A stretch of DNA of 64,000 bases from Nissolia schottii (lineage: Eukaryota; Streptophyta; Magnoliopsida; Fabales; Fabaceae), in assembly GCA_003254905.1 (NCBI GenBank), contig QANU01111459.1, forward strand, positions 644,615-708,614. The letters run 5' to 3'. Below the pieces are notes generated by a model, which did not search any database, was not told where the DNA came from, and saw nothing but the letters and a program-made list of their open reading frames with translations. A program made the translations under genes and the position numbers. Of the stretch, positions 25,666 through 37,700 are shown piece after piece; positions within the stretch are counted from its first letter, which is position 1, and each line of letters opens with the position of its first letter.

Positions 25666-25800
25666 TACTACCTCCGTTCTTTTTTTTTTTAATTTGTTCA
25701 CTTATTGCGTGGATATTAAAAAAATTTGTAAAATGGTAAGTAAAGAAAAGTTAACAAAACTTTACACTGTTCTTATTTAATATCTAAGATAAAGGGAGTA
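25666..25800. mobile_element. Stowaway-like MITE (135 bp)
   Basis: The left end TACTACCTCCGTTC is mirrored by the right end, whose reverse complement is TACTCCCTTTATC. These match the CTCCCTCCGT-type terminal repeats and TA target site of Stowaway MITEs. The interior is AT-rich and non-coding. Confidence 0.65.
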
Positions 25801-26654
25801 AAAAAAAGAATTGGAATAATCCTCATGATGATGGAAGGGATGGTATAGTTGGAATAATTCAAGAGAACAGAAAGTGACAAGTGAGTTTTCAATTTTAATG
25901 AAGGCACGGCTGATTAAGTGGTTCAAAGTGATAGATATCCTTCTAACTGTCTGCGTGTTTGGGATGAGATGATGAGTTTCTGAATAAGAATGCGATTGTC
26001 TATTTATGGTAAGAGGAAAGCACATCATTTAAAGCAATTTTCATGAACCTGTACCACGTCTTTAACGTTGACCAATAAGTTCCACAGTTGGAAAATGAAA
26101 AATGCCTTTTTTACAGTTGATTTTTCTCACTTATCCTGATTCCATCATTTCCTTGACTTATGGTGTTTTACTTAGCTTTCAATTATTAAATTTATAATGG
26201 AGACCTGTTTCCGCCAAACATATAATGCTAAGGTATTCGCAATCGTTGAGCTTGCTCATATATAATTTTAAGACATTATTCAAAGTAATTCTATTATAAT
26301 AATAATAATAATGATGATGATGAGAAAAGCTAACAAATATTCGAACGGTATTTATTAAAAAATTTAAAGTAGAAGTTTTTCAATTAAAAATGGTGTGTTT
26401 TGGTTTCAATTTTCATTTCATGTTTTTAGAATTGTGTGAAGAAAATAATGAAAATTGAAAATGAAAATAGGAAATTAAATTTTATAATTTTTATTTTTTT
26501 CACAAAATCTTAAAAAAAATTTAGAAATAAAAACTAAAATCAAACATACCTTAAGCTTTTAAAGTTTTCAATGCATTTAATACATTAAAAACACTTGAAT
26601 CTTTTCATTTTAGATTTTTTAACTAGTGCCTTTATAACACTTATTAGTAAAACC

Positions 26655-26698
<44 letters not shown>

Positions 26699-28600
26699 TA
26701 ATTTATATTTACTGACACTTTTAAAATAATTTATACTATCATTTAATCAATTATATATTATATGCATGTTTTTTTCAAAGTAATGAGGGTGTAACACTAA
26801 ATTAAAAATTGAATACTCTAAATTCAACCCCAAAAACTGTAGTTCAAGGGGGGATTTCCTTACGTTTTGTATATTATCACTTATACATTTTATCTAATAA
26901 TGGTTTTTTAAATGTGAGAAACCAAGTTCATGAAATATTTTTAAAAAAAAACATTATATTAAAACTAATCATACCAATGCAAAAGAAAAATAGAGGACTA
27001 TTACGTAGAAGGTATAAATTGAAGTGCAAACATCTTTTAACTCATCACTAATTTTTTTAAATGTAACTTATTCGCATTAGGACGGGTTAGGTCAACTCGA
27101 AGTATGCCTTGAATCTAACCTAAAAATAAAATCGAATCAATATTAACAATCTAAATCTAACCAAATAAACTTAGGATTGGGCTGTGTTATGAACACCACT
27201 ATTAATGACAATACACATTTTCACAAAGCATTCTAGCACTAAGTGATTTTACTTGTATGGTTGTACTAATGCATTGAATAATCTCATCAAAACTCTATTG
27301 ATAAACGTATTTGGGTGATAGTGAAACTAGGAGATATAAGTGACTTGAAGTGTTTATCGCCGATAGTGATTAATCATCCTTTAAGATTTAGAGAACATTA
27401 AAATAGGTATACTTCTTTTAAAAAGACATTTTCCTTATACACCACTAGGATTCAAAACTTAACCCCATCTCCCAATTACGTTGAATTTTATTGGTTGGAA
27501 AATCTTCTTTCTTTTATAATAGAAAAAAAAATCACAAAGCAAAACAATCCTAAGGCAACAATTCTTGGAAAAATTGTAGCTCTGAGTACATAGTATATGT
27601 TCCATAACCCTCACTGCGTCTGTTATACCAAGCATTGTCAAATAATCACCGTGAATCAAATTCATAACGGAAAGCACTATCTTATATTTTTTAATTGCAA
27701 TAATAATAAGAATAACAATGTCTTCAAAGTTTAAAAGAATCAATGGTCCTTTCATATTAACAAAATGAGATCTAGATCCTGTAATGTCTGTTGGGCGATG
27801 GACATGTGTTGTACTTCTCAAAGCGATAAGTTGAAAACTAAGTTCACCAAAATGCATATCTACTCACAATATGTGCATCATTAGCCCTTGTGCTAGCCAC
27901 AATAATTGAGGAACCAAAACCAAAGCCATTTCCCAAACACTTCAATCCAAAAGAAGGAATTTTATCATCTTTTTTTTTTTTCCAATTCCACAAGCTATAT
28001 GCAGCCTGAGAAAAGATGTAACGGGAGACAAGTATGTTCTTTTTTTTACTTTGCAAAACTGAATTAGGTATTTTTAATTATAAAAAACAATGAAACTTAA
28101 GTTCATACCAACATTTTATATGTTGAGGGGTGTAGTCAATTGTTATCTAACTCTCCTAATGACGTCCTCATTTCATTTACTTTGCTTTCCTTTTTGTTGG
28201 AGTTAATGTTACCCGCTTGATTTTCAATTGCTACAATTTCATTTTTTTTAAAAATAAATAATATTGGTCCTTACAAGTTGGTATTAAAATTGGTTAGAAC
28301 TATGTGAGATTTGCTATAGTGATAAGAAGTTACTGCACCACAACATAATAAATTACGATTTGAATATAAAAATTATATATATTTAAAGGTCTCACAATAT
28401 TCAGACAAAATTGCCTCCAATGAAAAGAGACTTATGTGAACCAAAATAAATTAAATTTTGTGGGTGGGGTTAGATTTTTAATATTATGGATTATTTAGAT
28501 TTAAAAGCTGTTGGGTTCTTGTGGTGGTGTTGGGTGCGAGAGGGTCTTAAAGACCGACTCTTCTCCTGTGGGTTGCTCTCCTAAGGCAACGAATGGAATT
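25801..28600. other. Intergenic region upstream of GIR1-like gene
   Basis: AT-rich DNA with an AAT microsatellite and no recognisable gene. A minus-strand open stretch at 27459-27857 shows no known domain. The part nearest 28600 may include promoter sequence of the GIR1-like gene, but no firm TATA box was placed. Confidence 0.5.
26656..26699. repeat. AAT trinucleotide microsatellite
   Basis: An almost perfect run of about 14 AAT units. Confidence 0.9.
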
Positions 28601-28736
28601 GAAATAAAGGGCCTCCCTTCTCTGCACTTTTGTTAACTGCAATATTTACCGCAAAAATTTTCCCCATCCTATCCCTGGCATTTTCCTTGGGATTTTTCCA
28701 CACAATTAATTCATTTCCTGCCCTCAATTTACACTC

Positions 28737-28903
28737 TCCTCCTCCTCCTCCTCCTCTCTTCTCTACCCTCTCATTACTTCAATTCCATTCAATTCTATCA
28801 TCACCCCTCTCTCTTTCTCTTTCTCTCTCCTCTCTCTTCCATTCTATTCCTTCTCTCTCTCTCTACTCACACCCTATGCCCTCCACCTCTCTCCCCCCCC
28901 CCN
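28737..28903 (+). repeat. CT-rich low-complexity 5' leader with single-N join
   Basis: A CTC/TCTC-rich stretch ends in a C homopolymer and one N at 28903. Its position about 380-540 bp upstream of the GIR1-like ATG, just before the 5' UTR intron, fits a pyrimidine-rich promoter/leader typical of plants. The N and homopolymer mean the local length is uncertain. Confidence 0.55.
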
Positions 28904-29014
28904 TTCTTGCTACACAGATTCACTTTGTTGGAGCCAGAGCTTGTTATCCTCCTTCAATCCCTTTCAATCTCCGTCTCCTCTAAAAACTGTCTCCACCAAC
29001 CCCTCTTTTACACA

Positions 29015-29259
29015 GTGAGTGATCATCACCTTTTTTATCTTTGCTTTTTGTTAGTTCTTTTCTTTTATTTCTCTTTAGGTTGCAAAACTGCATGTGCTGT
29101 GCTGTGTGGTGATTGATTGGTGCTGTTGTATTGGATATGATCACCCTTTTTGGTGGTCACGGAATTAGACCCTTTGTCCCTCTTTCCTTTTCCCTTTTTG
29201 CGGCTTATCCTTTAGTGTTAAAAACAGAGTAAAAAACAGAACTTTACTTTTTTTGCAGA
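29015..29259 (+). other. Probable 5' UTR intron of the GIR1-like gene
   Basis: A donor-like ACA/GTGAGT at 29015 and an acceptor TTTTTTTGCAG ending at 29259 bracket T-rich sequence just upstream of the coding start. Splicing would bring the CT-rich leader to within about 20 bp of the ATG. This is inferred from the splice signals alone. Confidence 0.6.
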
Positions 29260-29279
29260 GAAAAACAGAGGAAGGAACC

Positions 29280-29621
29280 ATGAGTCGCAGGAACGGAAAC
29301 GGTCCAAAGCTCGACCTGAAGCTGAACCTGTCTCCGCCGAGAGCGAACCGGAGCATGGAGTCTCCGACTCGCTCCGCCACCGCTTCCCCGACGTCGCCGC
29401 CGAGCTCCTGCGTCTCCTCGGAACTCAACCAAGACGACAACAACAGCAACCTGAGATACTCCAACAGCCCTGAAGCCACTTCCATGGTTCTTGTCGGTTG
29501 CCCTCGCTGCCTCATGTACGTTATGCTCTCCGAGGATGATCCAAAATGCCCCAAGTGCAAGAGCACCGTCTTGCTCGATTTCCTCCACGACAACAACAAC
29601 AACGACGTTAGGAAGAATTGA
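29280..29621 (+). CDS. GIR1-like: GIR1/GIR2-type EAR-motif repressor adaptor (113 aa)
   Basis: A complete intronless coding region from ATG 29280 to TGA 29619-29621. Residues 11-20 are LDLKLNLSPP, an LxLxL EAR repression motif that recruits TOPLESS-type co-repressors. Residues 21-68 are a Ser/Pro/Asn-rich linker. Residues 70-102 are the highly conserved VLVGCPRCLMYVMLSEDDP followed by KCPKCKSTVLLDFL, with Cys74, Cys77, Cys90 and Cys93 in a zinc-ribbon-like Cx2C..Cx2C layout. In Arabidopsis GIR1 and GIR2 bind GLABRA2, bridge it to TOPLESS and repress root-hair genes; a nuclear adaptor role is inferred here. The start is supported by the conserved MSRR opening. The nearest upstream gene is the TLDc gene, which matches the Arabidopsis neighbours AT5G06260/AT5G06270 as I recall them. 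Confidence 0.93.
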   Translation: MSRRNGNGPKLDLKLNLSPPRANRSMESPTRSATASPTSPPSSCVSSELNQDDNNSNLRYSNSPEATSMVLVGCPRCLMYVMLSEDDPKCPKCKSTVLLDFLHDNNNNDVRKN

Positions 29622-30020
29622 AAAGAGTTTCAGGGGTTCCCCTGTTTTCTTCCTCTGTTTTCCTCTGTCTCTAGTACTAGGACTCTCTCTCTCTCTCTTA
29701 ACTATTTAAGCTATTTTCTTTCTACCCTTTTGTATGAGTCGTGCTACGTGCGCTCCACTCTCTCTCTTTTTTTTTTTTTAACCTTTTTCTAATTTCCTCT
29801 TCCACTTTCATTGAGGAAATTCCAACAATTTTTGTCAAAAGCAGGGGATGCCGAGACAGAGAGAGACAAAGAGTGGAGCGTAAATAGCACTATTCCTAAT
29901 TATATATATAGGGAGAAAAAAGATAAAGAAAATCAAGTGAAATTCGGGAATGGCTATGTAATAGGGCTTAAACCTTTGATGCCCCTTTGTAGTTTGCTTA
30001 TTGGAATGTTTAGGTGAAAT
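29622..30020 (+). other. Probable 3' UTR and downstream region of the GIR1-like gene
   Basis: T-rich sequence following the stop, with CT microsatellite tracts at 29682-29698 and 29756-29779. No other gene is seen; the 3' end of the transcript cannot be fixed from sequence alone. Confidence 0.4.
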
Positions 30021-31060
30021 CAAATCTTAGTTGTTTTTTCTTTCCCTTGACCCTGCTTCCTTTCTTTCTCTTTATCAATTGAATATTTATTAAAAAATTA
30101 TTATTATTAGTATTTACTGTTTCATCCATCTAGGAACATAGGTGGTAGTTGTATTGTTATGTTAGCTAGCCACCATAAAAAAAGTAAAGGGAGACCAATG
30201 AAAAAGAGCAGCAACAAAAAGTTTACCGTGCATGACAGTGTGTTGTGTAGATCCTCTGTACTTCATAGGTTAGCAGTTTAAAAAATGGATTGAGAGGCCC
30301 CACCTAACTAATGTTCACAATTACAGCTGAATCTAACAGCAGTGACCACCTGCCGATGTTAATTTACTCATCTATTGTTGTACACCTCATCTTACCATAT
30401 CCTTCATTCGTATATCACTTTTTCTACAATGTAAAAAGAAAATTAAATACAACAAAATAAATTGAATATTAAGAAGGCGTGTAGCCGTGTAAGTTGAAAT
30501 CTAAGCATGATGGTTGGCAACTAATTGCAGCAGATAAATGTGCAAGTTGACTTTCTTATAGATTGCCTTATTAACAATTTTGGGATAGTATCTGTTCTAA
30601 TATCCAATACACTACCTAATATTTATATCATCATGTATAGCAAAATTAGTTTTTCTAATTTCATTCAGATCCCCTGACATGATCCAAGCTAGTCAATGGG
30701 AAGTTTTGCCAACTAAGGCTATTCTAAATTTAAATAAATCTCTATGTTACCAAGTTTCAATTGAACCAAGCACCCACGAGTATAATGAGATGAGAGCAAT
30801 GGCGTGAAAGTCTTATGTCGAGTAGCATAAGAAATTTTCATTTTTATTGTGGGTTAGGAAGAGGAAGAAGGATAAGTGAATTAAGGGGTGGTAGAGGGTG
30901 GGTTGGGGTAGTTCCGAGCATTGAAAAAAAAAAATGGCCATTCTATTAAGACCATTTAAATCACATAAATGCAAGAGTAATTGAGACGGTTGAGAATAAT
31001 AAGGGAGATATTACGTCAGATGATAAATGCCCACCTTTTTCCATGTCCATGCCATGATCA
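30021..31060. other. Intergenic, no recognisable gene
   Basis: AT-rich, non-coding in all frames as far as I can see. Confidence 0.55.
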
Positions 31061-31063
31061 TTT

Positions 31064-31485
31064 TTTTTTTCTTTTTTTTTTCTTTCTTTCTTTCTTTCTT
31101 TCTTTTGTATTTGTACCAATTTTCTCAAGCAAATTGCATTGCTCACTCACACCTATATCTGCAGGTTCCGATTCATCTATCTTATTTGAATTCATTCATT
31201 TGCTTTCAATATTTTCTAGACTTAAATAAGATACATGCAAACACCATAATTGCACCAACTAAGCCGATTGTATTNTTTTTTTTCTTTTTTTTCTTTCTTT
31301 CTTTCTTTCTTTCTTTTGTATTTGTACCAATTTTCTCAAGCAAATTGCATTGCTCACTCACACCTATATCTGCAGGTTCCGATTCATCTATCTTATTTGA
31401 ATTCATTCATTTGCTTTCAATATTTTCTAGACTTAAATAAGATACATGCAAACACCATAATTGCACCAACTAAGCCGATTGTATT
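31064..31485. repeat. Near-exact 211-bp direct duplication around a single N
   Basis: The sequence from the T/CTTT-rich tract through CTCACACCTATATCTGCAGG to AAGCCGATTGTATT is present at about 31064-31274 and again at 31276-31485. The offset is 211 bp and the only differences are in the T homopolymers. One N at 31275 separates them. This is the signature of two contig ends that overlap but were not merged, rather than a biological tandem repeat. Confidence 0.85.
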
Positions 31486-31699
31486 GTCAGTTTCTTAGTA
31501 AATTGACATTGAATCTATGACGAGTATTAGACCATGACTTATAACCGTACCCATTTGATTGTAAACTTCCAAAACCAAAATCAATGCTCCTAGCTAGTTA
31601 ACAATTAGCACTCGTCCTCTTTACACTGTTTGAAAGAGATTTTAGAGGCCAAAACTTAATAGTAAATATGCACGTTAAAAAGTCACAGAAAATATATAA

Positions 31700-32170
31700 G
31701 CCCAAGTGTGTCATCAATATGTGTTATGGGCAATTTGGCTGGACCAAAATAGCTCGCAACTCTTACCTTGTGCAAAGCATAAAAGCTTTTCAAGATGATG
31801 TCACGTAGTGGTCTGATCAATGCTCCGACAGGGGTGGTATTTGCAAAAACCACTTTGACACCTAAGTCACTGTATGAGTGATATGAGGGTATAAGACATA
31901 CCTTATAGAGTAGCAAGAACCATTCTTTTATAACCTAAGTGTGAGTGGTTAAGATTTTGTAACGTTCTTAAGTTTAATAAAAATTTATGTTGGTTTCATA
32001 ATGCCCATAAGCCTTATGAGAACTTATGTCAAGTTCCATAACGCTCATACCGTTCACAAGCCATTAAGTTGGGGAAATGATGCAATCTGATTTAATGTCT
32101 TGGCTCTGTCATCTCATCATATGTATCGGACATGAGTTTTTGTCAAATCATGTGTATCGGACATGAGTTT
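31700..32170. mobile_element. Eroded repeat, family B copy 1 (LTR-element-like)
   Basis: The segments ACCACTTTGACACCTAAGTC, CTTTTATAACCTAAGTG and GATTTTGTAACGTTC recur in the same order at 37437-37700 (family B copy 2), so this is a dispersed repeat. It also contains two direct copies of GTATCGGACATGAGTTTTT near 32123 and 32153. It may belong to the same element as the LTR-like segment at 33090-33730, but no intact ORF is visible. Confidence 0.5.
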
Positions 32171-33089
32171 TTCTCGGATTTAGTTTGTAGCAATATGGTA
32201 TACAACTCATGGAAAGAAAGAGATCGCTCATCAAGAGGAGGGGCCAATGACTCAGAATCGAAATCACAGAAAGGAGATTAATGCTAATGGGGCGATGGGG
32301 TCGAATGTGAATGCTTTAAAATCTCATCAATACGAGAAAGTACAAGTACTGAAGCATCACTAGATAAGAACAAACTAAAAACATTTCGTTAATTTCTTTT
32401 TCACCTTCACTAAGTTATGGTTTATAAAATTCAAAATTATTTATGTTTAAAGTTTAAACACAACCTCACCGATTATAGTTGAAAATTCAAAGAGCAACGT
32501 CATACAATCAGAAGAACAGTTCAAGTATTTTTGAAGTGATATAACCCTTTCTTATCTAATCTAAAAGCTAACAAATATGCCACGTAATTTTAGTGGCAGT
32601 TGGGATCGCCAAAGTTTGCAATGCGACCAGAAGGTTTGAAAGAAAATAGAGGCGAGTTTAAGTAATGATAATACGAGTAATCGTCAAAAAGACTGTTGGC
32701 GACATGAATACCAACAATGTTGGCAACATGAATAGCAATCCAATAAATTAGTCGCGACAGTAAGAGTCGAAGTTAATGATAAATGACATGCAACAGAAAT
32801 CACCATTGAAATGGTTGGTTATATATTAAGGTCGCTAGCCAAGTAGAGTAAATATGTCGACAATACTACTTTGAGACCAATGGATCAGAAGATGTACCAA
32901 GTTTAGACTGTCTCAAGTATGAAAAGTCACCCAAAAAATTGATGGTTGCACTAGAGTAGCTAAAGTCCTATAAGAGACTAGGATTGCGACGTGGTTTAAG
33001 ACTTGACCAGAAAAGTATGATACAATTCAAAGGTGATCTTCTGAGAGGGAATGGTAATCAACAGAGATCTCTTGTAACGAAGGTAACTT

Positions 33090-33730
33090 CCCATCTGACG
33101 TGGCACACGAAGGGTAATAACTACCCATCTTCAGAACTTGACGCGCATACGAAGGACACGTGACGAGAAAACCGTTGCACATACGTGCATGTTTGGTTCG
33201 GATTTTTCGGACCACAACAAGCCAAATGGTAACCGTTGCTAGAGCAGGAGAATGACGGTTAAAGGTCCTGAAATTCTATAAATAGAGGGCTCTGAGGACA
33301 AATCAAGGGTGGTTTATTGATTACCAAATACTCACATAAGTCCCCTGACGGCAACAACAATACGCGGAAACTCAATGTATGTCACCTCCCTTTACATTTT
33401 TGGATTTTACTTCTTGCTTCAATAGGAGTAGTTTTTAGTTCATAGTTTCTTTACTGCTTTTCTTTTATCATTTGTACCCTTAATCATTTGCTTTCGCAAG
33501 GAAATTGTATTTCTAGAATCACTTTTCGATGATCATAAATAAAATATTTCCAATTCCACTTCTCCACATCTTGCATTTTAGATTCACGCCCCTATTCTTT
33601 ACCAAGAACTCGTAATCGCTTGTCCCATCTTAAAATAATCTTTTGCATTTGCGCCAAGTAATTCCCAATAATTATTTGGTGTAAAACAGTGGCTAAATTC
33701 AAACAAAGTTTTTAATCTCTAGTTAGAGCA
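33090..33730 (+). mobile_element. LTR-like remnant with TATA box
   Basis: GC-richer sequence holds a TATA-like CTATAAATAGAGGGCTCTG at about 33277, about 50 bp before AAATACTCACATAAGTCCCC. A possible LTR/primer junction TTTGGTGTAAAACAGTGGC lies near 33677. The layout resembles an LTR promoter and leader of a Ty3-type element. No second LTR could be matched in the window, so the call is tentative. Confidence 0.42.
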
Positions 33731-36700
33731 AATTGAGAGTGCTAAGTAGTATTTCAACAACAAAACAAATGAACAACCCCCTCTAAAATACAGCAACAAC
33801 ACTCTTGCACTGTACTAATAGCATAGTCACTCAATTAGTACATAGTCTTTTATTTATAGTAGTGATATATCTTATGAAATGGATACTGTTTACACACATA
33901 GAGTAGGGATTCTTTGAATTTATATAAAGAGATGATTTTCTGCATTAAAAGATTTGATTTCCCTTTTTTAGCTAAGTGAGCAACTCTACTTTTATGATCT
34001 TTTTTTGACAATTAGCTGATAATAATTCACTTTCTTTTTTAGATGAGTACGCAAAACTGATTCAACTCAAAAGTAGTCAAGTGAATAAATGTGAGATCAC
34101 TTTAAGCTAAAATTATTAATTCGATAAATTCAAAATCTAACATAGGTTCATATAAAAAATGATATTTCTAAAAATTTCATGCCTTTGGTCATGCGAAAAT
34201 TTTCACCATTTGGCCCATCAAAAAGTTTAATCAATAATGAAAATCTACCATTTTCACATTCCATCATCCATTCTCATAATACAACACTTGGAACTTTTGT
34301 TTATGGATATATATGTTGTTCATGATACATAATCTATATGCATAAACCGAGGATCAAATACTAATCACGAGTTCTTAATTAGTTGATTTCTAGTTACCAT
34401 TTTCTTACATGACACTTTCAGTAACACAAGCAGTCACTGCAATCCATGTCCATACGCCTTATGTACTGCATCTATATATATGCATATAGTCCCATTGATC
34501 AAATTAACCAACCAAACATAAAGATCTGCAACTGCGTTTCAATTGTTCAACCAATTGCTACATTAATTTTCAGTCTACAAGTCAATCGGATAACCTAAGA
34601 TGATGAGGAAATTAACAACTCTTTCTCCATGACAACACCAACCCTGCAACCAAAACAGAGGCTCACTTAAATGTCATACTTCAATTTTTTTTTTTTAATA
34701 AATGCATAAGCATACTTTGCAAGAATACAAACAAGAGGCATCAATTCATCCATCGGTAGATCTGACACAAGATATTTATTAAGCATGAAAACGAGTCAAC
34801 TTTTCATGATAGTAGTAGTAGTAGTAAATTATATCCCATTAAATGCGCGGTTTAAACACTATTATACTTTCATGTGAACGTTTTCAAGATCGGTTGGAGA
34901 CTTAAAACACCATATTGACACTATTCTGATGCAAATGAATCAAACTTCTCATAAAAATCATGGTGGAACAAATGCATATAGGCAGTAGCTCGGACCCAAA
35001 AAATACAGCCTTATATGATGCAACCAAAATGTGTCATACAAAGAAGTTTGACAAGCAACTCTAAGATGTTGGAAAACTTGAGTCTTCGAAGAGTGGTTGA
35101 AACTTAGTTTATATGTTATGGTAATAGTCAAAGTCTCACATAATTTAAAGTTAATTTCTTGAAAACTTTTATAAGTAAATTTTGTTTATTATTAAATATT
35201 TTAATATTGAGCTAAGTAATGCGGAGTTAGAGTTTACTATTTAATTTATGTATGTATGTTCAATTGACCCTTTTACTTTTTGCTTTATTTTTTGGTCAAA
35301 TATTTTGCTCATATCCACGTATGGGTCTTGTGGCCATTGGGGCTCACACACCAACAATTTTAATCTCTTCTTCTTCCCAATTCTAATTCCTTCTTCCTCC
35401 TCCTCTACTTTCTCTATATTTTGATTTTTGGCTCTTTGCAATCCACTAACTCCAGAGGTGCTCCCCCACGGCTTCCGTTGCTTCGTCTGAATTTCTAGAA
35501 CGAGTTTTTGCTGCTTAAAGTTCCACCAACTATGTGTGGACAAATTGCTGAGGTGACATACATCTAATGTTGGAGAGATTCTTGTCAACGTATTTCCACT
35601 GAGTATAGCTCTGGGTAGGGCGAAAATAAACTCCTAAGGACCGTGGTTGGCACAATTTGTGGTAAAACATTCAATCTCATCTTTATCATTCTATTTTTTC
35701 CTATTTCGATTAGGTTCGGCTACAAAACTAAATTTTCATTTATGTTCTGTTTCTTATTTATTTGCTAAAATATTAGTTATTTAATTAGTTTCGACAGCAA
35801 AAGATATATAATTTTGAAAAAATAAAATATTTTGGCCAAATTAAGTGTTAGAAAATTTTGATCTCATATACTTCATTCTCTAGTTCTTCAATATACCATA
35901 TTAGAACATTATTCCATAGATAGTGATGAACAGAGGTCTACCTGTTTGATTTAATTGATGTATTGAATTTATGAAAGGTTTTTTTTTCCCGTGTTTGGTG
36001 CTAGTGTCTTTTTTTTAGGAATTGTGCTGAGATGCTTCTCTTAGAGCTTATAGTGTGCATGTATCATTGTATCAACAGTCAGAGCTAGTATTTGCACAAC
36101 TTTTTCCCTCCATATCCTCTTTAGTAGATAGTTTATTCGATGAGAACAAACAGAAAAAACAGAAGAGCGCATCTCTTAGTAATGCCTCTTCAAATCTCAA
36201 ATTGGGTTACAGAAATGAGCCAATTACATCTTTAGAAAATTACCAAACCATATCCCATTGCGAGTTTTACTAACATTGAGTCTATAGTTCCTTGACACTA
36301 AACTGTCCAACTAAACTCATAGTATAATTAGTATACGATAAATTAAGTAATAAAAACTTATATAAGAGATTTTCTTTCACTCAAAATGGCTGATGGAGAT
36401 GGTCAGAGAGAGTATCCAGGGAGACCATGATTTAGATGGAGGCATGGGTATGCAATGCAGGGAACAACCCAATCATACTCTTTATCTATCCGTACAATTC
36501 CCCGTCTACCAATAATTCCACCTAGGTAGTAGTTCGCTATCAGTAACAGGCCGTCAGACACATAAATATATTTTTTAATTTTCTAAATATTTTGATGATG
36601 TTGTGTGAATTAATAAATAATCAATAATTTCAAAGGGTGAGTAGAACAACCTGGTTGCTCAAGAAGCTGGAGGAATTAATCAAAATTTATTGAGGTTTTT

Positions 36701-36785
36701 TCTCCGCAATCCACGGACGAAAACAAAAAATAAAAACTGAAATCAAACACACCATAAATTTCCTTTATTATTATTATTATTTTTA
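33731..36785. other. Intergenic, no recognisable gene
   Basis: AT-rich. A minus-strand open stretch at 35241-35588 and a plus-strand one at 36055-36273 match no family I recognise and lack splice context. A GC-richer patch at 36390-36560 is also unidentified. Confidence 0.5.
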
Positions 36786-36931
36786 GGTTGTCTGCCCAGT
36801 ATCCAAGGCTTAACCTTGACTAATCTGAGTCGACCCGAGTCTCCCAGCAGGGATAACTGTGTACACAAGGTCTCGAACTCGGGACCTTGCTTAAGCGATA
36901 CCAAGCTGCTTACCACTTACACCAACTCCCG
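36786..36931 (-). mobile_element. tRNA-derived SINE, copy 2
   Basis: On the minus strand it reads GGGAGTTGGTGTAAGTGGTA, AGCAGCTTGGTATCGCTTAA, GAGTTCGAGACCTTGTG and ends in a GGGCAGACAACC tail. It follows copy 1 (23483-23643) almost base by base through the A box, B box and 3' body. The 3' end is followed by an A/AAT-rich tail. A target duplication could not be resolved. Confidence 0.82.
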
Positions 36932-37436
36932 TGGAGTCGAATACACTAATAATAACTAATTAGTAAATTAGTATCCAACACGTCTTTTTTTTCTTTTAAC
37001 CTTTACAGAAAATAGCAATTGCGAGGTCCAGTATGAAAAGGCCCAATATGAGGCGCTTGGTCCAGTTATTGCTTCAGACAAGGGAATGAAAAAAAGAAAA
37101 AGAAAAAGAAGAACCAGCCTGTGACTGTGAGACTGAGACATGAGCCGAAAAATGAGAGAGAAGAAGTGTGTGAGGTGATTACGTGTTACCCTTCTCTGTC
37201 TCGTTTTCTCCGACATTTAACCTCCCTTGCCGTTATGTGCTACCCTCATTCTCCTCCTCGTTTGCTTCCTTTTGGTTTGACTCGGTTGCTGCCTTCTAAC
37301 CTTCTAGCCCTGTGGATAAGTGATAAATGCTGTTTGGATCTGGGCATTGTTTTTGGTTTGCTTGTTGGTTGGTATTTTCCAAATTGTCCTTGTCACCATG
37401 CTAATTGCTTCTTATCGTGGTCACATTGATGCTCTT
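36932..37436. other. Intergenic, GC-richer, unidentified
   Basis: An open stretch of 102 codons at 37121-37429 shows no known domain, and a minus-strand one overlaps it. Neither has supporting signals. Confidence 0.45.
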
Positions 37437-37700
37437 GACAGGGTGATCCTGACAAAAATTACTTTGACGCCTAAGACAATATGTGCATAATATAAGGTGA
37501 CAATGAATAAGAATGTATGCCCTTTTATAGTCTAAGTAAGGGTTGATAGAATTTTGTAACGTCTACGAGATTAGTGAAAATTTATATTAGAGTTTATAAC
37601 GTTTAAAATATGAGAACTTATGATATATTTTATAATACTTACAAGTCCTTAGGTCGGATAAACATGTGATTGGTTTGTATGCCTCAGTCGGGTCATTTCA
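37437..37700. mobile_element. Eroded repeat, family B copy 2
   Basis: It shares ATTACTTTGACGCCTAAGAC, CTTTTATAGTCTAAGTAAGG, ATTTTGTAACGTCTACGAG and a GGTCGGATAAACATG tail with the segment at 31700-32170, in the same order and orientation. Confidence 0.5.

Noticed and set aside
29165-29602. 145-codon minus-strand open frame opposite the GIR1-like gene
   Set aside because: Antisense shadow of a conserved plus-strand protein; its own sequence has no known domain.
31027-31440. 137-codon open frame crossing the N at 31275
   Set aside because: It runs through a CTTT microsatellite and an apparent assembly duplicate, so the frame is an artefact.
35241-35588. 115-codon minus-strand open frame
   Set aside because: Low-complexity Glu/Lys stretch and no recognisable family; no splice or promoter support.
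37121-37429. 102-codon open frame on the plus strand
   Set aside because: No recognisable domain, overlapped by a minus-strand open frame, no promoter or splice context; likely chance.
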